64,000 bases of DNA from Bacteroidota bacterium (GTDB lineage: Bacteria > Bacteroidota > Bacteroidia > NS11-12g > UBA9320): NCBI GenBank assembly GCA_016124755.1, contig WGNA01000029.1, forward strand, positions 1-64,000. The letters are read 5' to 3'. Positions 1 through 8,970 of this stretch are shown here, piece after piece. The translations under genes were made by a program, and so were the position numbers. The notes beneath the pieces are model-generated. The model saw only the letters and a list, made by a program, of their open reading frames with translations. It was not told the DNA's origin and ran no database searches. Positions within the stretch are counted from its first letter, which is position 1; every line of letters starts with the position of its first letter.

Positions 1-186
1 CAAAATGGAAAAGGGAAAATCTAAAAGACGAAAATCGAAGAAAGAACTAAACTGAAATGGAGAATAAACAACTGCGTTACTCTGCGAAAAACTTTGCGCG
101 ACTTTGCGGTTAAATAAAAGTACGATTTAAGAGGTACGATTTACGAACGGGGCAACCAAAATGGAAAAGCGAAAATCCAAAAATTG
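1..186. repeat. A-rich intergenic stretch with degenerate direct repeats
   Basis: No gene is seen before 321. A 13-base phrase (caaaatggaaaag) occurs at 1 and again at 157 with similar flanks, and gtacgattta occurs twice near 120-145. Around 70-110 there is a run of ctctgcg / ctttgcg phrases that resembles one module of the ~303-bp repeats found at 2.1-3.3 kb and 40.1-41 kb. It looks like decayed intergenic repeat sequence. Any function is unknown. Confidence 0.5.
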
Positions 187-196
187 AAAAACGATC

Positions 197-251
197 CGCC
201 TACTCCTATCGGCTTTCGCTTGCGCCGTAGCTTCAGCGAAGGAGTATGGCG
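197..251. repeat. Long imperfect hairpin upstream of the ArsR gene
   Basis: CGCC plus TACTCC (197-206) pairs with GGAGTA plus GGCG (241-251, one bulged T). Inside it TTCGCT (215-220) pairs with AGCGAA (235-240). This gives about 16 bp of stem. It lies just before the operator region, so it could be a terminator of an upstream gene outside the window or a mobile palindromic repeat. No poly-T tract follows on the plus strand, which argues against a simple intrinsic terminator in that direction. Confidence 0.5.
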
Positions 252-268
252 TATAACAAAAACATTTT

Positions 269-312
269 GCGAAACCGAACGGTTGCGCATATATTCGCAA
301 CCGATTAGTTGC
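269..312. promoter_or_regulatory. Two tandem ArsR-type operator dyads
   Basis: Site 1 (269-288) reads GCGAAACC-GAAC-GGTTGCGC. Site 2 (297-312) reads GCAACC-GATT-AGTTGC. Each is a near-perfect dyad with a 4-base centre, and the centres are 26 bp apart. A second pairing, CGGTTGCG (280-287) with CGCAACCG (296-303), joins the inner half-sites. GCAACC-N4-GGTTGC dyads are the usual shape of sites used by ArsR regulators paired with AHSA1 proteins, so autoregulation of the following two genes is inferred. Site 2 covers an in-frame TTG at 309, which favours ATG 321 as the real start. Confidence 0.55.
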
Positions 313-320
313 CTATAGAG

Positions 321-635
321 ATGAGAAGAGAGATATTTCAGGCTATCGCTGATACAACACGCAGGGATATTATATTACTCATAGCCAAAAAACCTATTGC
401 CCCCAACATAGTTGCGGAAGCATTTGATGTAAGTCGACAAGCTATTTCAAAGCACATGAAGATTCTCATGGAATACAGAGTTTTAACATTGCATTCAAAT
501 GGTCGTGAGCGGTATTACAGCACGGAGCCAAAGAGTCTCGTCGCGATAGCTGATTGGGTTGAACCTTTCCGCAAAATGTGGGAACAACGATTTGATAAAC
601 TCGATCAGGTTTTGGAAGAACTAATGGAAAATTGA
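321..635 (+). CDS. ArsR-family winged-helix transcriptional regulator
   Basis: A 104-residue winged-helix DNA-binding protein. The recognition region reads VAEAFDVSRQAISKHMKIL, followed by a wing with GRERYY, the classic ArsR/SmtB layout. No clustered Cys or His metal site is visible, so it belongs with the metal-independent ArsR proteins that accompany SRPBCC/AHSA1 partners. The C-terminal helix (WVEPFRKMWEQRFDKLDQVL) is typical of that subgroup and probably forms the dimer. ATG 321 is preferred over TTG 309 because 309 lies inside an operator dyad. It probably represses itself and the AHSA1 gene 151 bp downstream. The signal it senses is not visible. Confidence 0.85.
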   Translation: MRREIFQAIADTTRRDIILLIAKKPIAPNIVAEAFDVSRQAISKHMKILMEYRVLTLHSNGRERYYSTEPKSLVAIADWVEPFRKMWEQRFDKLDQVLEELMEN

Positions 636-786
636 TGAAGGTATTTCCCTACCTATAAAAATCAGTTTTATCGAAATGTATTATTCGAGTATAAACGCTG
701 GATTGCAGTGCGTGCTTTGGATACATTATTTATATCAATTATTAGCTAATTCCTTAGACTAAAAAGCAAATTAAATATTAATAAAC

Positions 787-1275
787 ATGACAACAACTTC
801 AACCCTTATTACAGCCGATCCCGGGAAACAGGAGCTATTTATCGTTCGCGAGTTTAATGCATCGAGGGAATTAGTCTTTCGCGCATTTTCGGAAGCGGAT
901 TTAATTGCCCGTTGGCTTGGGCCGAGAGAATTAAAAACACGAATTGAAAAACACGATAACAGAACACATGGATCCTGGCGGTACATTCATTATGATGATG
1001 CAGGAAATGAATATGCATTTAATGGGGTAATTCACGAAGTCGCCGCACCGGAACGAATTATACGAACATTTGAATTTGAAGGAATGCCGGAAACCGGACA
1101 TGTTTCTATCGAATTTTTAACGTTGGAAACTTTGGAAGGAAACAGGTGCAGAGCAACAATACAGGCAATTTACCGGAGTGTTGAAGATCGCGATGGTCAT
1201 ATTGTATCCGGTATGGAACGCGGTGTTCTGGATTCTCACAGTCGGTTGGATGAGTTGTTGGATGCAATGAATTAA
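787..1275 (+). CDS. SRPBCC / AHSA1-domain protein
   Basis: A 162-residue START-like (SRPBCC) fold protein of the Activator of Hsp90 ATPase homologue 1-like family. The family marks are visible: EFNASRELVFRAFSEADLIARWLGP near residues 22-46 (WLGP 43-46), split here by ordinary helix sequence, and a C-terminal GMERGV...RLDELL helix. Such proteins have a hydrophobic cavity for a small ligand, and the bacterial members are mostly of unknown substrate. Pairing with the ArsR gene just upstream is a very common two-gene arrangement, so joint control by the operators at 269-312 is likely. The start is preceded only by A/T-rich sequence with no Shine-Dalgarno site, normal for Bacteroidota. Confidence 0.85.
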   Translation: MTTTSTLITADPGKQELFIVREFNASRELVFRAFSEADLIARWLGPRELKTRIEKHDNRTHGSWRYIHYDDAGNEYAFNGVIHEVAAPERIIRTFEFEGMPETGHVSIEFLTLETLEGNRCRATIQAIYRSVEDRDGHIVSGMERGVLDSHSRLDELLDAMN

Positions 1276-1388
1276 GAAATTTTAGAACTAAAAGTTGACC
1301 CACATAATTTGGTTTAAATAGATATTCTGCAATTCTCTCATTTCCCAAATCACACATTCAAATTTCCCCTATATTCGGCCTCCCGTTC

Positions 1389-2084
1389 ATGCAAGACCAT
1401 CAACAAAACGAGGAACATTTAGAGAGTTCCGATTTTATATCCGACATCGTAATTGGTGTTTCCGACGGACTCACAGTACCCTTTGCACTTGCAGCCGGAC
1501 TTGTTAGTGCCGTAGATTCCAATCTGATAATAACGACAGCCGGAATTGCGGAAATTGCTGCCGGGAGTATAGCCATGGGATTAGGAGGTTATCTCGCCGG
1601 AAGAACCGAAATTGATCATTATAATGCCGAATTAAAGCGGGAATATGAGGAGGTAGAACTGTTTCCGGAAAAGGAGAAACAGGAGGTGATGGACGTTTTT
1701 GAGGAATACGGAATCAGTAAAAATCTTCAGGAAGCGGTTGCGGAGGAAATGAGTAAAGACAAGGATCAGTGGGTGCGTTTTATGATGCGTTTCGAACTTG
1801 GACTCGAGAAACCGCATCCGCAGCGGGCAATTAAAAGTGCATTAAATATCGGGGTAGCGTACATAGTCGGCGGTCTCATTCCGATGCTTCCATATTTTCT
1901 TACCGAGACACCCGTTGAAGGTCTCAAATTTTCAACCGTGGTAACAGTACTTTGTCTGGCCGTATTCGGATATTTCAAAAGCAAGGTTACGGGTCAGCCT
2001 CTATGGATCGGTACCTTAAAAGTAGTTGTAATCGGTGTTCTAGCGGCAGGTGCTGCATTCGCGATTGCGTCTTTGTTCGGGTGA
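1389..2084 (+). CDS. VIT1/CCC1-family metal (Fe/Mn) transporter
   Basis: A 231-residue integral membrane protein of the vacuolar iron transporter/CCC1 family. The N-terminal segment DIVIGVSDGLTVPFALAAGL and the following GSIAMGLGGYLAG helix are the family's most conserved parts. They are followed by a charged cytosolic loop rich in E, K and D (about residues 75-125, with E residues that bind metal in eukaryotic VIT1), then three further membrane segments. It should export or sequester Fe2+ or Mn2+. It stands alone between the AHSA1 gene and a repeat array. A TATATTCG motif at 1370-1377 resembles the Bacteroidota -7 element, 11 bp before the ATG. Confidence 0.85.
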   Translation: MQDHQQNEEHLESSDFISDIVIGVSDGLTVPFALAAGLVSAVDSNLIITTAGIAEIAAGSIAMGLGGYLAGRTEIDHYNAELKREYEEVELFPEKEKQEVMDVFEEYGISKNLQEAVAEEMSKDKDQWVRFMMRFELGLEKPHPQRAIKSALNIGVAYIVGGLIPMLPYFLTETPVEGLKFSTVVTVLCLAVFGYFKSKVTGQPLWIGTLKVVVIGVLAAGAAFAIASLFG

Positions 2085-2117
2085 TAAAGGAATATTCCCA
2101 AACTGCATGGGGCCATA

Positions 2118-3300
2118 GGTTCACGCAAAGGCGCAGAAATTTTATTATCGATTTGAGATTTATCGTTCTGGAATTGGACATTGCTCTTCAAGGGGAACTT
2201 TATAGAGACGCAGTGTTTGCACATAAATGTGGTGAGTTTGGAATTAAGGAAAAGTGTGTTTTTCGATTTAGAAATGAGGTAGAAAAAATGCCGGGCTAAA
2301 GCCACCCCTCCCCATACGAAAGTTACGAAATCCGTGAAGAATGCGCAAAATTGGTGGGTGATTTAAGTACTTATCTTTGCAGGTATTGAGGTAAGATTTG
2401 GATTGAAGATGGTTTCACGCAGAGGCGCAGAAATTAATATTCGATTGAGAATGATCAAATTAAAATTGCATTATCATTTATGAAAGAACCAATAATATGA
2501 GTCACAGAGGTGGCACATGAATGTGCGGAGATCGCGTAGTTTGGAATTAAGGAATAGTGTATTTGTCAATTTAAAATGAGATCAAAAAAATGCCGGGCTA
2601 AAGCCACCCCTCCCCATACGAAAGTTACGAAATCCGTGAAGAACGTGCAAAAATGATGAAGGAATTAAGTACTTATTTTTATCGGGTATTGAGGTAAGAT
2701 TTGGATTGAAGATGGTTTCACGCAGAGGCGCAGAAATTAATATTCGATTGAGAATGATCAAATTGGAAATGCATTATCATTTATGAAAGAACCAATAATA
2801 TGAGTCGCAGAGGTGGTACACGAATGTGCAGAGATCGCGGGTTTTGAAATTAAGGAATAGTGAAATTGTCGTTCAGAATGTGATGTCGAAAAAATGCCGG
2901 GCTAAAGCCACCCCTCCCCATACGAAAGTTACGAAATCCGTTAACACTTTGAAATGAAAGAGGAGGAATTAAGTACTTATATTTATCGGGTATTGAGGTA
3001 AGATTTGGATTGAAGATGGTTTCACGCAGAGGCGCAGAAATTAATATTCGATTGAGAATGATCAAATTAAAATTGCATTATCATTTATGAAAGAACCAAT
3101 AATATGAGTCGCTGAGGTGGCACATGAATGTGCGGAGATCGCGGGTTTTGGAATTAAAGAATAGTGAAATTGTCGTTCAGAATGTGAAAAAAAAATGCCG
3201 GGCTAAAGCCACCCCGCCCCGGATGAAAATTCGGGATTTCGGAAGTAAGTCGCAAGAATGGCGGTTGATTTAAGTACTTATTTATTTGATTGCAAAACTT
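2118..3300. repeat. Array of about four ~303-bp non-coding tandem repeats (locus 1)
   Basis: Four units are read by the anchor ttcacgcagaggcgcag (2120, degenerate; 2414; 2717; 3021; spacing 294, 303, 304) and by a second anchor, atgccgggctaaagcc, at 2288, 2590, 2894 and 3195. In each unit the modules come in fixed order: gccgggctaaagccacccc plus a cgaaagttacg segment, then the palindrome AAGTACTT, then the cgcagaggcgcag phrase, then a GCACAT-GA-ATGTGC inverted repeat beside cggagatcgcg. Short open frames cross it, but frame is not kept between units, so it is not read as coding. A related array lies at 40.1-41 kb in inverse orientation. Confidence 0.9.
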
Positions 3301-3313
3301 GGCTGAGTCAATT

Positions 3314-4141
3314 TTACTCGGGTCGGTAAAAAATAACTTCTGTTCGGTTGTTGTACCAATTCTCCGGAGGTATTCGGGGAACTATAAAACGGAAATACGA
3401 CTCCTCATAACTCAGCGTGGTAATTCGTTTTTCATCAATTCCATTTTTTACGAGTAGATTTTTTATATCATTCAGAGATCTTACTGATTTAATGATACTG
3501 GATTCGCAAAATGTTGCACTTGAAATGCCGGTATGAGCGATAAATTTTACATATAAATCGGGATGCATCAGCAGTGAATCTTTTATTATTGATAATTCTT
3601 TTAGAATCATTGTGTCCTGATCGGCATGCCTAAACTCATTCGGACGGTATTGCAGATAGTTGGTGTCTTGCAAATTCAACTTCTGGCTAAAAATAATAAC
3701 ACGATTAAAAAATGCATGTAAAACACTGTCGTCACTGAGGTGAGAATTGTAAAATACTCCAACCGGTTTTGATGGACGACCAAGAACAACATCCATTATC
3801 CATTGGCCGGATTTTAAACCATTCGTGTATTGACCTTTTATAAGTGGACGGTTTAGTTCGGTCATGTATAATCTGAAATCACCAACCGGAGTGTCGTTGC
3901 GGAATGTACATTCCCATTGCCGACAATTAAAATATCCCAATTTCCAAAGACCTTGCATGCGACGTAGGGAGTCAATTCGGTTGATGGTATCACCATTGAA
4001 AATCTTAAAACGACTTCCATGTAAAATTGAATCCGTTAGATTGGATTCGAATTGATACTGAGGGAAATTTTGCGCGACAGAGTGTTGAAAAAAAATAATA
4101 ACAAACACCCCGGTAGTTATATGCTTAATTATCCAATACAC
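3314..4141 (-). CDS. Secreted protein with OmpA-like C-terminal region
   Basis: A 275-residue protein with an N-terminal signal peptide (hydrophobic residues 7-20, likely cut near HSVAQN). The middle contains GLWKLGYFNCRQWE and GQYTNGLKSGQW, like MORN-type or YwqK-like repeats. The end (about 195-275) has an OmpA-like pattern: a LLMHPDLYVKFIAHTG strand, an SLNDIKNLLVKNGIDEKRI helix and a closing NNRTEVIFY. OmpA-like domains bind peptidoglycan, so a periplasmic or outer-membrane-linked role is inferred. It starts 9 bp after the stop of the M4 peptidase gene, so the two are probably co-transcribed. The OmpA assignment rests on pattern only. Confidence 0.65.
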   Translation of the reverse strand: MYWIIKHITTGVFVIIFFQHSVAQNFPQYQFESNLTDSILHGSRFKIFNGDTINRIDSLRRMQGLWKLGYFNCRQWECTFRNDTPVGDFRLYMTELNRPLIKGQYTNGLKSGQWIMDVVLGRPSKPVGVFYNSHLSDDSVLHAFFNRVIIFSQKLNLQDTNYLQYRPNEFRHADQDTMILKELSIIKDSLLMHPDLYVKFIAHTGISSATFCESSIIKSVRSLNDIKNLLVKNGIDEKRITTLSYEESYFRFIVPRIPPENWYNNRTEVIFYRPE

Positions 4142-4150
4142 CGATGGAAT

Positions 4151-7100
4151 TCACTCACTAATCACCAACCTCTGATAACTCTTTAATTTGCCTTGCTCGA
4201 TCTGTACTAAATAAATTCCCGGCGAAACAGTTATATCTAATTTTTCATCATTTGATGGGGACTGAATTGAAGTAGTGAGAACCATCCGGCCATTAATATC
4301 CAGAACTTCAATTGAAGCATTTGTCCCGGTTTTTAATCCGGAAATATTCAATTCTCCGGTTGTCGGATTCGGGAATAATTTAACTGAAAGTGTGTTTAAA
4401 ACATTAACTGATAAGGAAACATTAATCTGTTTTTTGAGTTCCGAAATACAACCGTCGGAATTGGTTATTCTCAAATTAGCCCAGACAAAAGTCTGCGTAT
4501 CCGAACTGAGTTTAAATTCATGAACAGGAGACCGAAGCTGCGATTTTTCGCCATCGCTAAACGTCCATTCATATATAAATGTTGGGTCTGTGGCTTTTGA
4601 CGGTGTTAGTTGAAATTCCAAACCATCTGTGCGAACTGCATTAAAATCGGGATCGGTGTTTCCATATACTGTTACGTTCTGAATAAAACTTGTCGCGCAA
4701 CCGGCGGTATTTCTTGCGCCGAGAAGGATCATATAGTTTTCCGTTTCAAAAGTATTTTCCCCGTAAATATGGGTTGAATCGGAGATCCCGGAGGTTTCAC
4801 CATCACCCCATTCCCAGGTCATACTTGTATTACTTTCCTGTTTAAAATTAGAACATATTACCGCCGAACCTTTGCAGGCACCGGAAACATCAAATTCAGG
4901 AATTGATGGATTTCGCAGAATATTCAATACAAATTCTTTATTCAATTCACATTTATCGGATTGAACATTCAGATTAATTTTTTTAAATCCCGGTTCTGTA
5001 TAATTGAGCGCAATATTTTTTACATCGGAAACAGCAATCTGACCGGATTCATCCGATAGTTTCCAAATCGCATTTGTCGGCTGAATGGTGGCGGATAATT
5101 TCAAATCTTTACCTGCGCAAATCGAATCCTTCCCAGTAATTACAGCATTAATAGTCTCAAGCGTAAAGGTTTTTTGCGTTGTTCCCATGCAACCTCTCAA
5201 ATCCCGGAATTCAAGGGTTACCGGCAACGAATCTTCTGTCACGGTCAACGCCAATGTGTCTTTGTTATACGGATTAAATTCGGGAAGTCTCCATCGAAAA
5301 TAATTCGCTCCTGTATCGTGCTTGGTTGTATTGATTAAAGTTGAATTCACATTTTTACACGGGTTTATTAAAATGAAATCGGGAACCGGATTCGGATTAA
5401 CAGTCGTCAACGATGAAGCATTTGCAGAACAACCGGAATACGCATCAATTACTTCCATTTCAATTTTAAACTTGCCGGCATTGAACAGAGTATAATCCGG
5501 CAGAAAAGCATTGCCGGCGTTTTGATTATCTACCTTCCACGTAAACTGAAGTTCCGCTTTAGTTGTATCTGTGGTGTTCTTAACTTTTATCGGTGAGCCG
5601 GAACAATTGGGAATAGTTTCAAATGAAACAACCGGCACTTCATGCACAGAAATATTGGCCGATGCCGTGTCCATACAACCATTTTCATAATACGTTTTTA
5701 GAATTAGATTTAATGAAAAAGGATCTGTAACCGGGATTTTTAAATCGGTTGAATAATAATGGTTGTCGTATGGATTTAATGTCCACTCGTAAAGCAATGA
5801 CCTGTCTTTATCCGGATTAACTGAAGTGTTTTTTGTGATTACCGTGTCGTTTCCGGTGAGGCACGCGTGGTTTTTATTTAGGCTAAAATCGGCCACCGGA
5901 AAAGGGGAGAAATCAATTGTTAATGTGTCGAAATATTCTGCATTGCACACGTCTGTTTTGAGTAGAAAGGTGGCTGTGCCGGATTTGTTTTGCGTGTGAA
6001 TTATATTGAAATTATTGCTGCTGTCTCCATTCGCTAAATACCAGGTAACGTTGCGGCTTTTATCGCCGTAACTTTCAATTTGTAAGGTTTTGGGAAAGGT
6101 AGTACAAAGCACTTTTGGAGCTTTTATACCATGTGAAAGGTCTGCCGTTTTAAAGGAAGTATCCGATAAACCGACCGCCGCCCAAGCGTCAATAGTATGT
6201 TGTAATTCTTCGGAACAAATTCCATAAAGATCGTTGGCTGCGGCGAGTGAATAGGTCGTTGCTTTTTTATAATCGGTATTCGCCGTCCAGTAATAAAAAA
6301 GGGAACGATACATAATTTTCATGGCTTTGTGAATTCCCAAACCTTTTAATGCGTAAGAATATCCGAAATCGTTGGTTCCGGTATCGCCTTCTGTCATTAA
6401 ATAATACCAATAATTCTGAACACCTCCGTCGGCGTGGCATTCTTTCCCGAATCCTTTTCCGTTGTAAGCATTGGGATGTCCGAATTTTTTGGGATCCGAC
6501 ATATCCCGGATTCCGCCTTTCCAAACTTGTTCACCCAAAAGCCAGTTAAATTTGGTAGAATCCAGATACCATTCGAGCATGGTTCCGTTAATGTCGCCAA
6601 AGGATTCGTGCAGCATACACGATTCACCTTTATAAACTAATCCGGCGGTTTCGTCTGCCATGCCGTGACCAAATTCATGTCCCAATACATCGATCGATGC
6701 ACACGGACCGTAAGCAGCAGTCGGGCGAACCAGAAAAGTCACATAATTATTATTCAGATTCCAGGAGGCATTTCCTCCATTCGTGAAATTGACCAAACTG
6801 GTAACGGAGTCTTTGCTATTCGAAAGAGAATTCCAATTGTGAATTTTTTTTAAATAATCCAATAATAATTCGGATCCGAAATGAATATCACCCGCAACCA
6901 GAATTCCGGTGTCGTTCCAGTTGTTGTCTTTGTCATAAAAATCGGTCCCTAAAGTCTGGTAAAAAGTGTGAATTGGTTTGCCGTTTTCGCGAAGTCGGAA
7001 CAGACTTTTGTTTAAACTGTCGGTTGTAATATCCCGTTGTCCCTGATAATAGGTTGTAGCTTTTCCTTTAGAATCTGCCGAAATTTCCAACGGATCGATG

Positions 7101-7675
7101 CGGATTACCCGGTTATTGTCTGATACATCCACAAACAATTTTAATTGATCCACTTCGTCAATATTTTTAATAAAGACGAAGCAGAGTTTCAGATTTCCAT
7201 TTTCGTCTGCCGTGTAACAAACCGGATTTTTAGAATCAAATTCAATAATTTCTCCAGTCTTGGTTTCGGGAATAAAATCATTAAAAACCCCGGTTGGATT
7301 AATGGCTGATTCGGTTTTGGAAAATATTTCTCCATTAAAACAAGAGACTTTATTATTTACTATATGAAGAATTACGGTAGCGTCAGTAATGGGAGTATAA
7401 TTGAGTAATTGTGAAAAGCGAATGTGGCGGATGCCCAATTCATCTGTGTTGTCTGATTTAATTGTCCAGGAAATATTCTCGTTTTTCAGATAACCGGAGT
7501 TCAGCCATTGAAAAAACTGCTCCTGAGTCGGTTGATTTGTGTGATCAAATACAGCGAACCAAGGAGTTAGCTGAATTGAGTCGATGCGCAAATCGGAAGT
7601 TCTGAATTCACTTTGTGCATCAAGAACGGAAAATGAAACCAGCAGGGTGAGAGAAAGGAGTATAAATTTTTTCAT
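4151..7675 (-). CDS. Secreted M4 (thermolysin-like) metallopeptidase with PKD-type repeats and T9SS sorting domain
   Basis: An 1174-residue secreted protease. A signal peptide (1-20) is followed by a propeptide region (about 25-220), then the M4 catalytic domain. Zinc motif HEFGH is at 333-337 with the third ligand E357 in HESFGD, exactly 20 residues after the last histidine as in thermolysin. A further histidine in CHADGGVQNYWYYL fits the catalytic proton donor. Residues about 525-1090 are Ig/PKD-like modules, including a WEWGDGETS segment. The last 79 residues (from 1096, FPNP at 1101-1104, ending GIYLVQIEQGK...RLVISE) form a type A T9SS sorting domain, so export to the surface or medium is expected. 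It probably degrades proteins outside the cell. The downstream OmpA-like gene follows after 9 bp. Confidence 0.92.
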   Translation of the reverse strand: MKKFILLSLTLLVSFSVLDAQSEFRTSDLRIDSIQLTPWFAVFDHTNQPTQEQFFQWLNSGYLKNENISWTIKSDNTDELGIRHIRFSQLLNYTPITDATVILHIVNNKVSCFNGEIFSKTESAINPTGVFNDFIPETKTGEIIEFDSKNPVCYTADENGNLKLCFVFIKNIDEVDQLKLFVDVSDNNRVIRIDPLEISADSKGKATTYYQGQRDITTDSLNKSLFRLRENGKPIHTFYQTLGTDFYDKDNNWNDTGILVAGDIHFGSELLLDYLKKIHNWNSLSNSKDSVTSLVNFTNGGNASWNLNNNYVTFLVRPTAAYGPCASIDVLGHEFGHGMADETAGLVYKGESCMLHESFGDINGTMLEWYLDSTKFNWLLGEQVWKGGIRDMSDPKKFGHPNAYNGKGFGKECHADGGVQNYWYYLMTEGDTGTNDFGYSYALKGLGIHKAMKIMYRSLFYYWTANTDYKKATTYSLAAANDLYGICSEELQHTIDAWAAVGLSDTSFKTADLSHGIKAPKVLCTTFPKTLQIESYGDKSRNVTWYLANGDSSNNFNIIHTQNKSGTATFLLKTDVCNAEYFDTLTIDFSPFPVADFSLNKNHACLTGNDTVITKNTSVNPDKDRSLLYEWTLNPYDNHYYSTDLKIPVTDPFSLNLILKTYYENGCMDTASANISVHEVPVVSFETIPNCSGSPIKVKNTTDTTKAELQFTWKVDNQNAGNAFLPDYTLFNAGKFKIEMEVIDAYSGCSANASSLTTVNPNPVPDFILINPCKNVNSTLINTTKHDTGANYFRWRLPEFNPYNKDTLALTVTEDSLPVTLEFRDLRGCMGTTQKTFTLETINAVITGKDSICAGKDLKLSATIQPTNAIWKLSDESGQIAVSDVKNIALNYTEPGFKKINLNVQSDKCELNKEFVLNILRNPSIPEFDVSGACKGSAVICSNFKQESNTSMTWEWGDGETSGISDSTHIYGENTFETENYMILLGARNTAGCATSFIQNVTVYGNTDPDFNAVRTDGLEFQLTPSKATDPTFIYEWTFSDGEKSQLRSPVHEFKLSSDTQTFVWANLRITNSDGCISELKKQINVSLSVNVLNTLSVKLFPNPTTGELNISGLKTGTNASIEVLDINGRMVLTTSIQSPSNDEKLDITVSPGIYLVQIEQGKLKSYQRLVISE

Positions 7676-7753
7676 GAAGTTCTTGTGCTTTACAACTGAT
7701 CAGATGGCTGAGAATTGCAATTTGCTGCACAAGATAAACAAAAGTATCGGTTG

Positions 7754-8416
7754 TTAATCCTGCCAGAGAAAGCGGAACAGCAAGGTTGACAGAATTACGA
7801 TCATGGCGATAATTAATGCCATTACTCCAATTGACCGGAACAGGTTTTCCTCCTGACCGACCACGATGTGGGAAGCGCTGTTTAAACCCACCAGCAATAA
7901 CGGAATGATGAGCGGAAAACTCAGCATCGGCATGAGAATACTGCCCGAACGGGTTTTGGATGCGATGGCGGAAACGGCGGTGAACAAACATCCGAGTCCA
8001 ACTGAGAAAAGCGCAATCAGCGAAAAATAGGGAAGGAGCTGCCATTCGGGAGTTCCGAGAAAAAACATGAAAACCACAAATCCGATCACGGAAACCATTA
8101 GTGCAACCAACACATTCAAAAGCATTTTGCTGAACAGAACAGCCAAAGGATTTACTAGTGTGTGCAGGTACAAAAGACTTCCCGATCGTTCCTGAATAAA
8201 ACTTCTGGCGATCGCATTAACAGATGAAAAAAGAACTATCACCCAAAACAGAGCGTTCCAGGTCATCGGTTTTATGTTGGCAAAACACAAATACGAGATG
8301 AAGACGGATGCCACGAGTTGCACCATTATGCCATTGATTGCATAGCGGTTTCTCCATTCTGTTTTTACCTCTTTCAGAAAAAGGATTTTAGACTGCCCGA
8401 TTACACCTATTTCCAT
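7754..8416 (-). CDS. ccmB: CcmB-like heme exporter / cytochrome c biogenesis permease
   Basis: About 220 residues and six hydrophobic helices. The N-terminal FLKEVKTEWRNRYAINGI and the following FSSVNAIARSFIQERSGSLLYL stretch are characteristic of CcmB, the membrane subunit of the CcmAB transporter used in system I cytochrome c maturation. Bacteroidota usually carry ccmB near ccmC, but neither ccmA nor ccmC is next to it here. A longer form starting at 8452 is possible, but it would overlap the divergent gene that starts at 8441, so ATG 8416 is chosen. The gene lies 78 bp upstream of the M4 peptidase start, on the same strand. Confidence 0.85.
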   Translation of the reverse strand: MEIGVIGQSKILFLKEVKTEWRNRYAINGIMVQLVASVFISYLCFANIKPMTWNALFWVIVLFSSVNAIARSFIQERSGSLLYLHTLVNPLAVLFSKMLLNVLVALMVSVIGFVVFMFFLGTPEWQLLPYFSLIALFSVGLGCLFTAVSAIASKTRSGSILMPMLSFPLIIPLLLVGLNSASHIVVGQEENLFRSIGVMALIIAMIVILSTLLFRFLWQD

Positions 8417-8440
8417 ATTTTTGCCGGCAAAATTACCCAA

Positions 8441-8908
8441 ATGCTTTTTCAACTTCGCAACCTGTCTGATCGTGAACGTGAGCTGATGTTGGACGCTCCG
8501 GCATTAGTCGGAATTCTCATCGGAAGTGCAGACGGCAGCCTTTCAGAAAAGGAAGTTAAGCGCCTGCGTGATACGGTTCACACCAAAGCTTTCTCAGAAA
8601 AGAACGACCTTCATCATTTGTTCAAGCAGCTTGATGAAACGGATTTTGCGGATCGTGTAACGGCTATTGCGGCAGAGACTGCCGAGAAACCGACGATCGC
8701 AGAAAAGGAAGAATTTCTGATTGAGCGCCTGAAAGGTTTGAATAAAATTTTGCCGAAACTCGACAGTACTTATTCGAAACAATACCGGGAGGCTCTTCAC
8801 AGTATTGCCGTATCGGTGGCGAATGCTTCCGGTGGAGTAATGGGAATCGGTCGTCTCACGCATGAAGAAGCCGATCTGATCAAGCTGCCTTTCATCGATA
8901 AGGTTTAA
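8441..8908 (+). CDS. TerB-like alpha-helical protein of unknown function
   Basis: A 155-residue, probably all-helical cytosolic protein. The segment LVGILIGSADGSLSEKEVKRL resembles the TerB/DUF533-type pattern, in which an acidic DGxxxxxE loop links two helices, and the end (RLTHEEADLIKLPFI) repeats a similar helix. No enzyme motif is seen. ATG 8441 lies 25 bp from the divergent ccmB start, so the two genes share a very short promoter region. Longer in-frame starts upstream would run into ccmB. Biotin carboxylase starts 62 bp downstream on the same strand and may be co-transcribed. Function unknown. Confidence 0.6.
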   Translation: MLFQLRNLSDRERELMLDAPALVGILIGSADGSLSEKEVKRLRDTVHTKAFSEKNDLHHLFKQLDETDFADRVTAIAAETAEKPTIAEKEEFLIERLKGLNKILPKLDSTYSKQYREALHSIAVSVANASGGVMGIGRLTHEEADLIKLPFIDKV

Positions 8909-8970
8909 AACCTCGTGCGGCATTGCCGACCGGTTATCTTATTATTGAATTCCTTTAATCTGAAGTTGCT

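Noticed and set aside
2110-3310. Possible CRISPR array
   Set aside because: The repeated units are ~303 bp and differ in length and sequence; there are no short direct repeats with unique spacers and no cas genes.
8318-8440. Longer start of the TerB-like gene
   Set aside because: It would lie across the ccmB gene on the opposite strand; ATG 8441 begins the conserved part.
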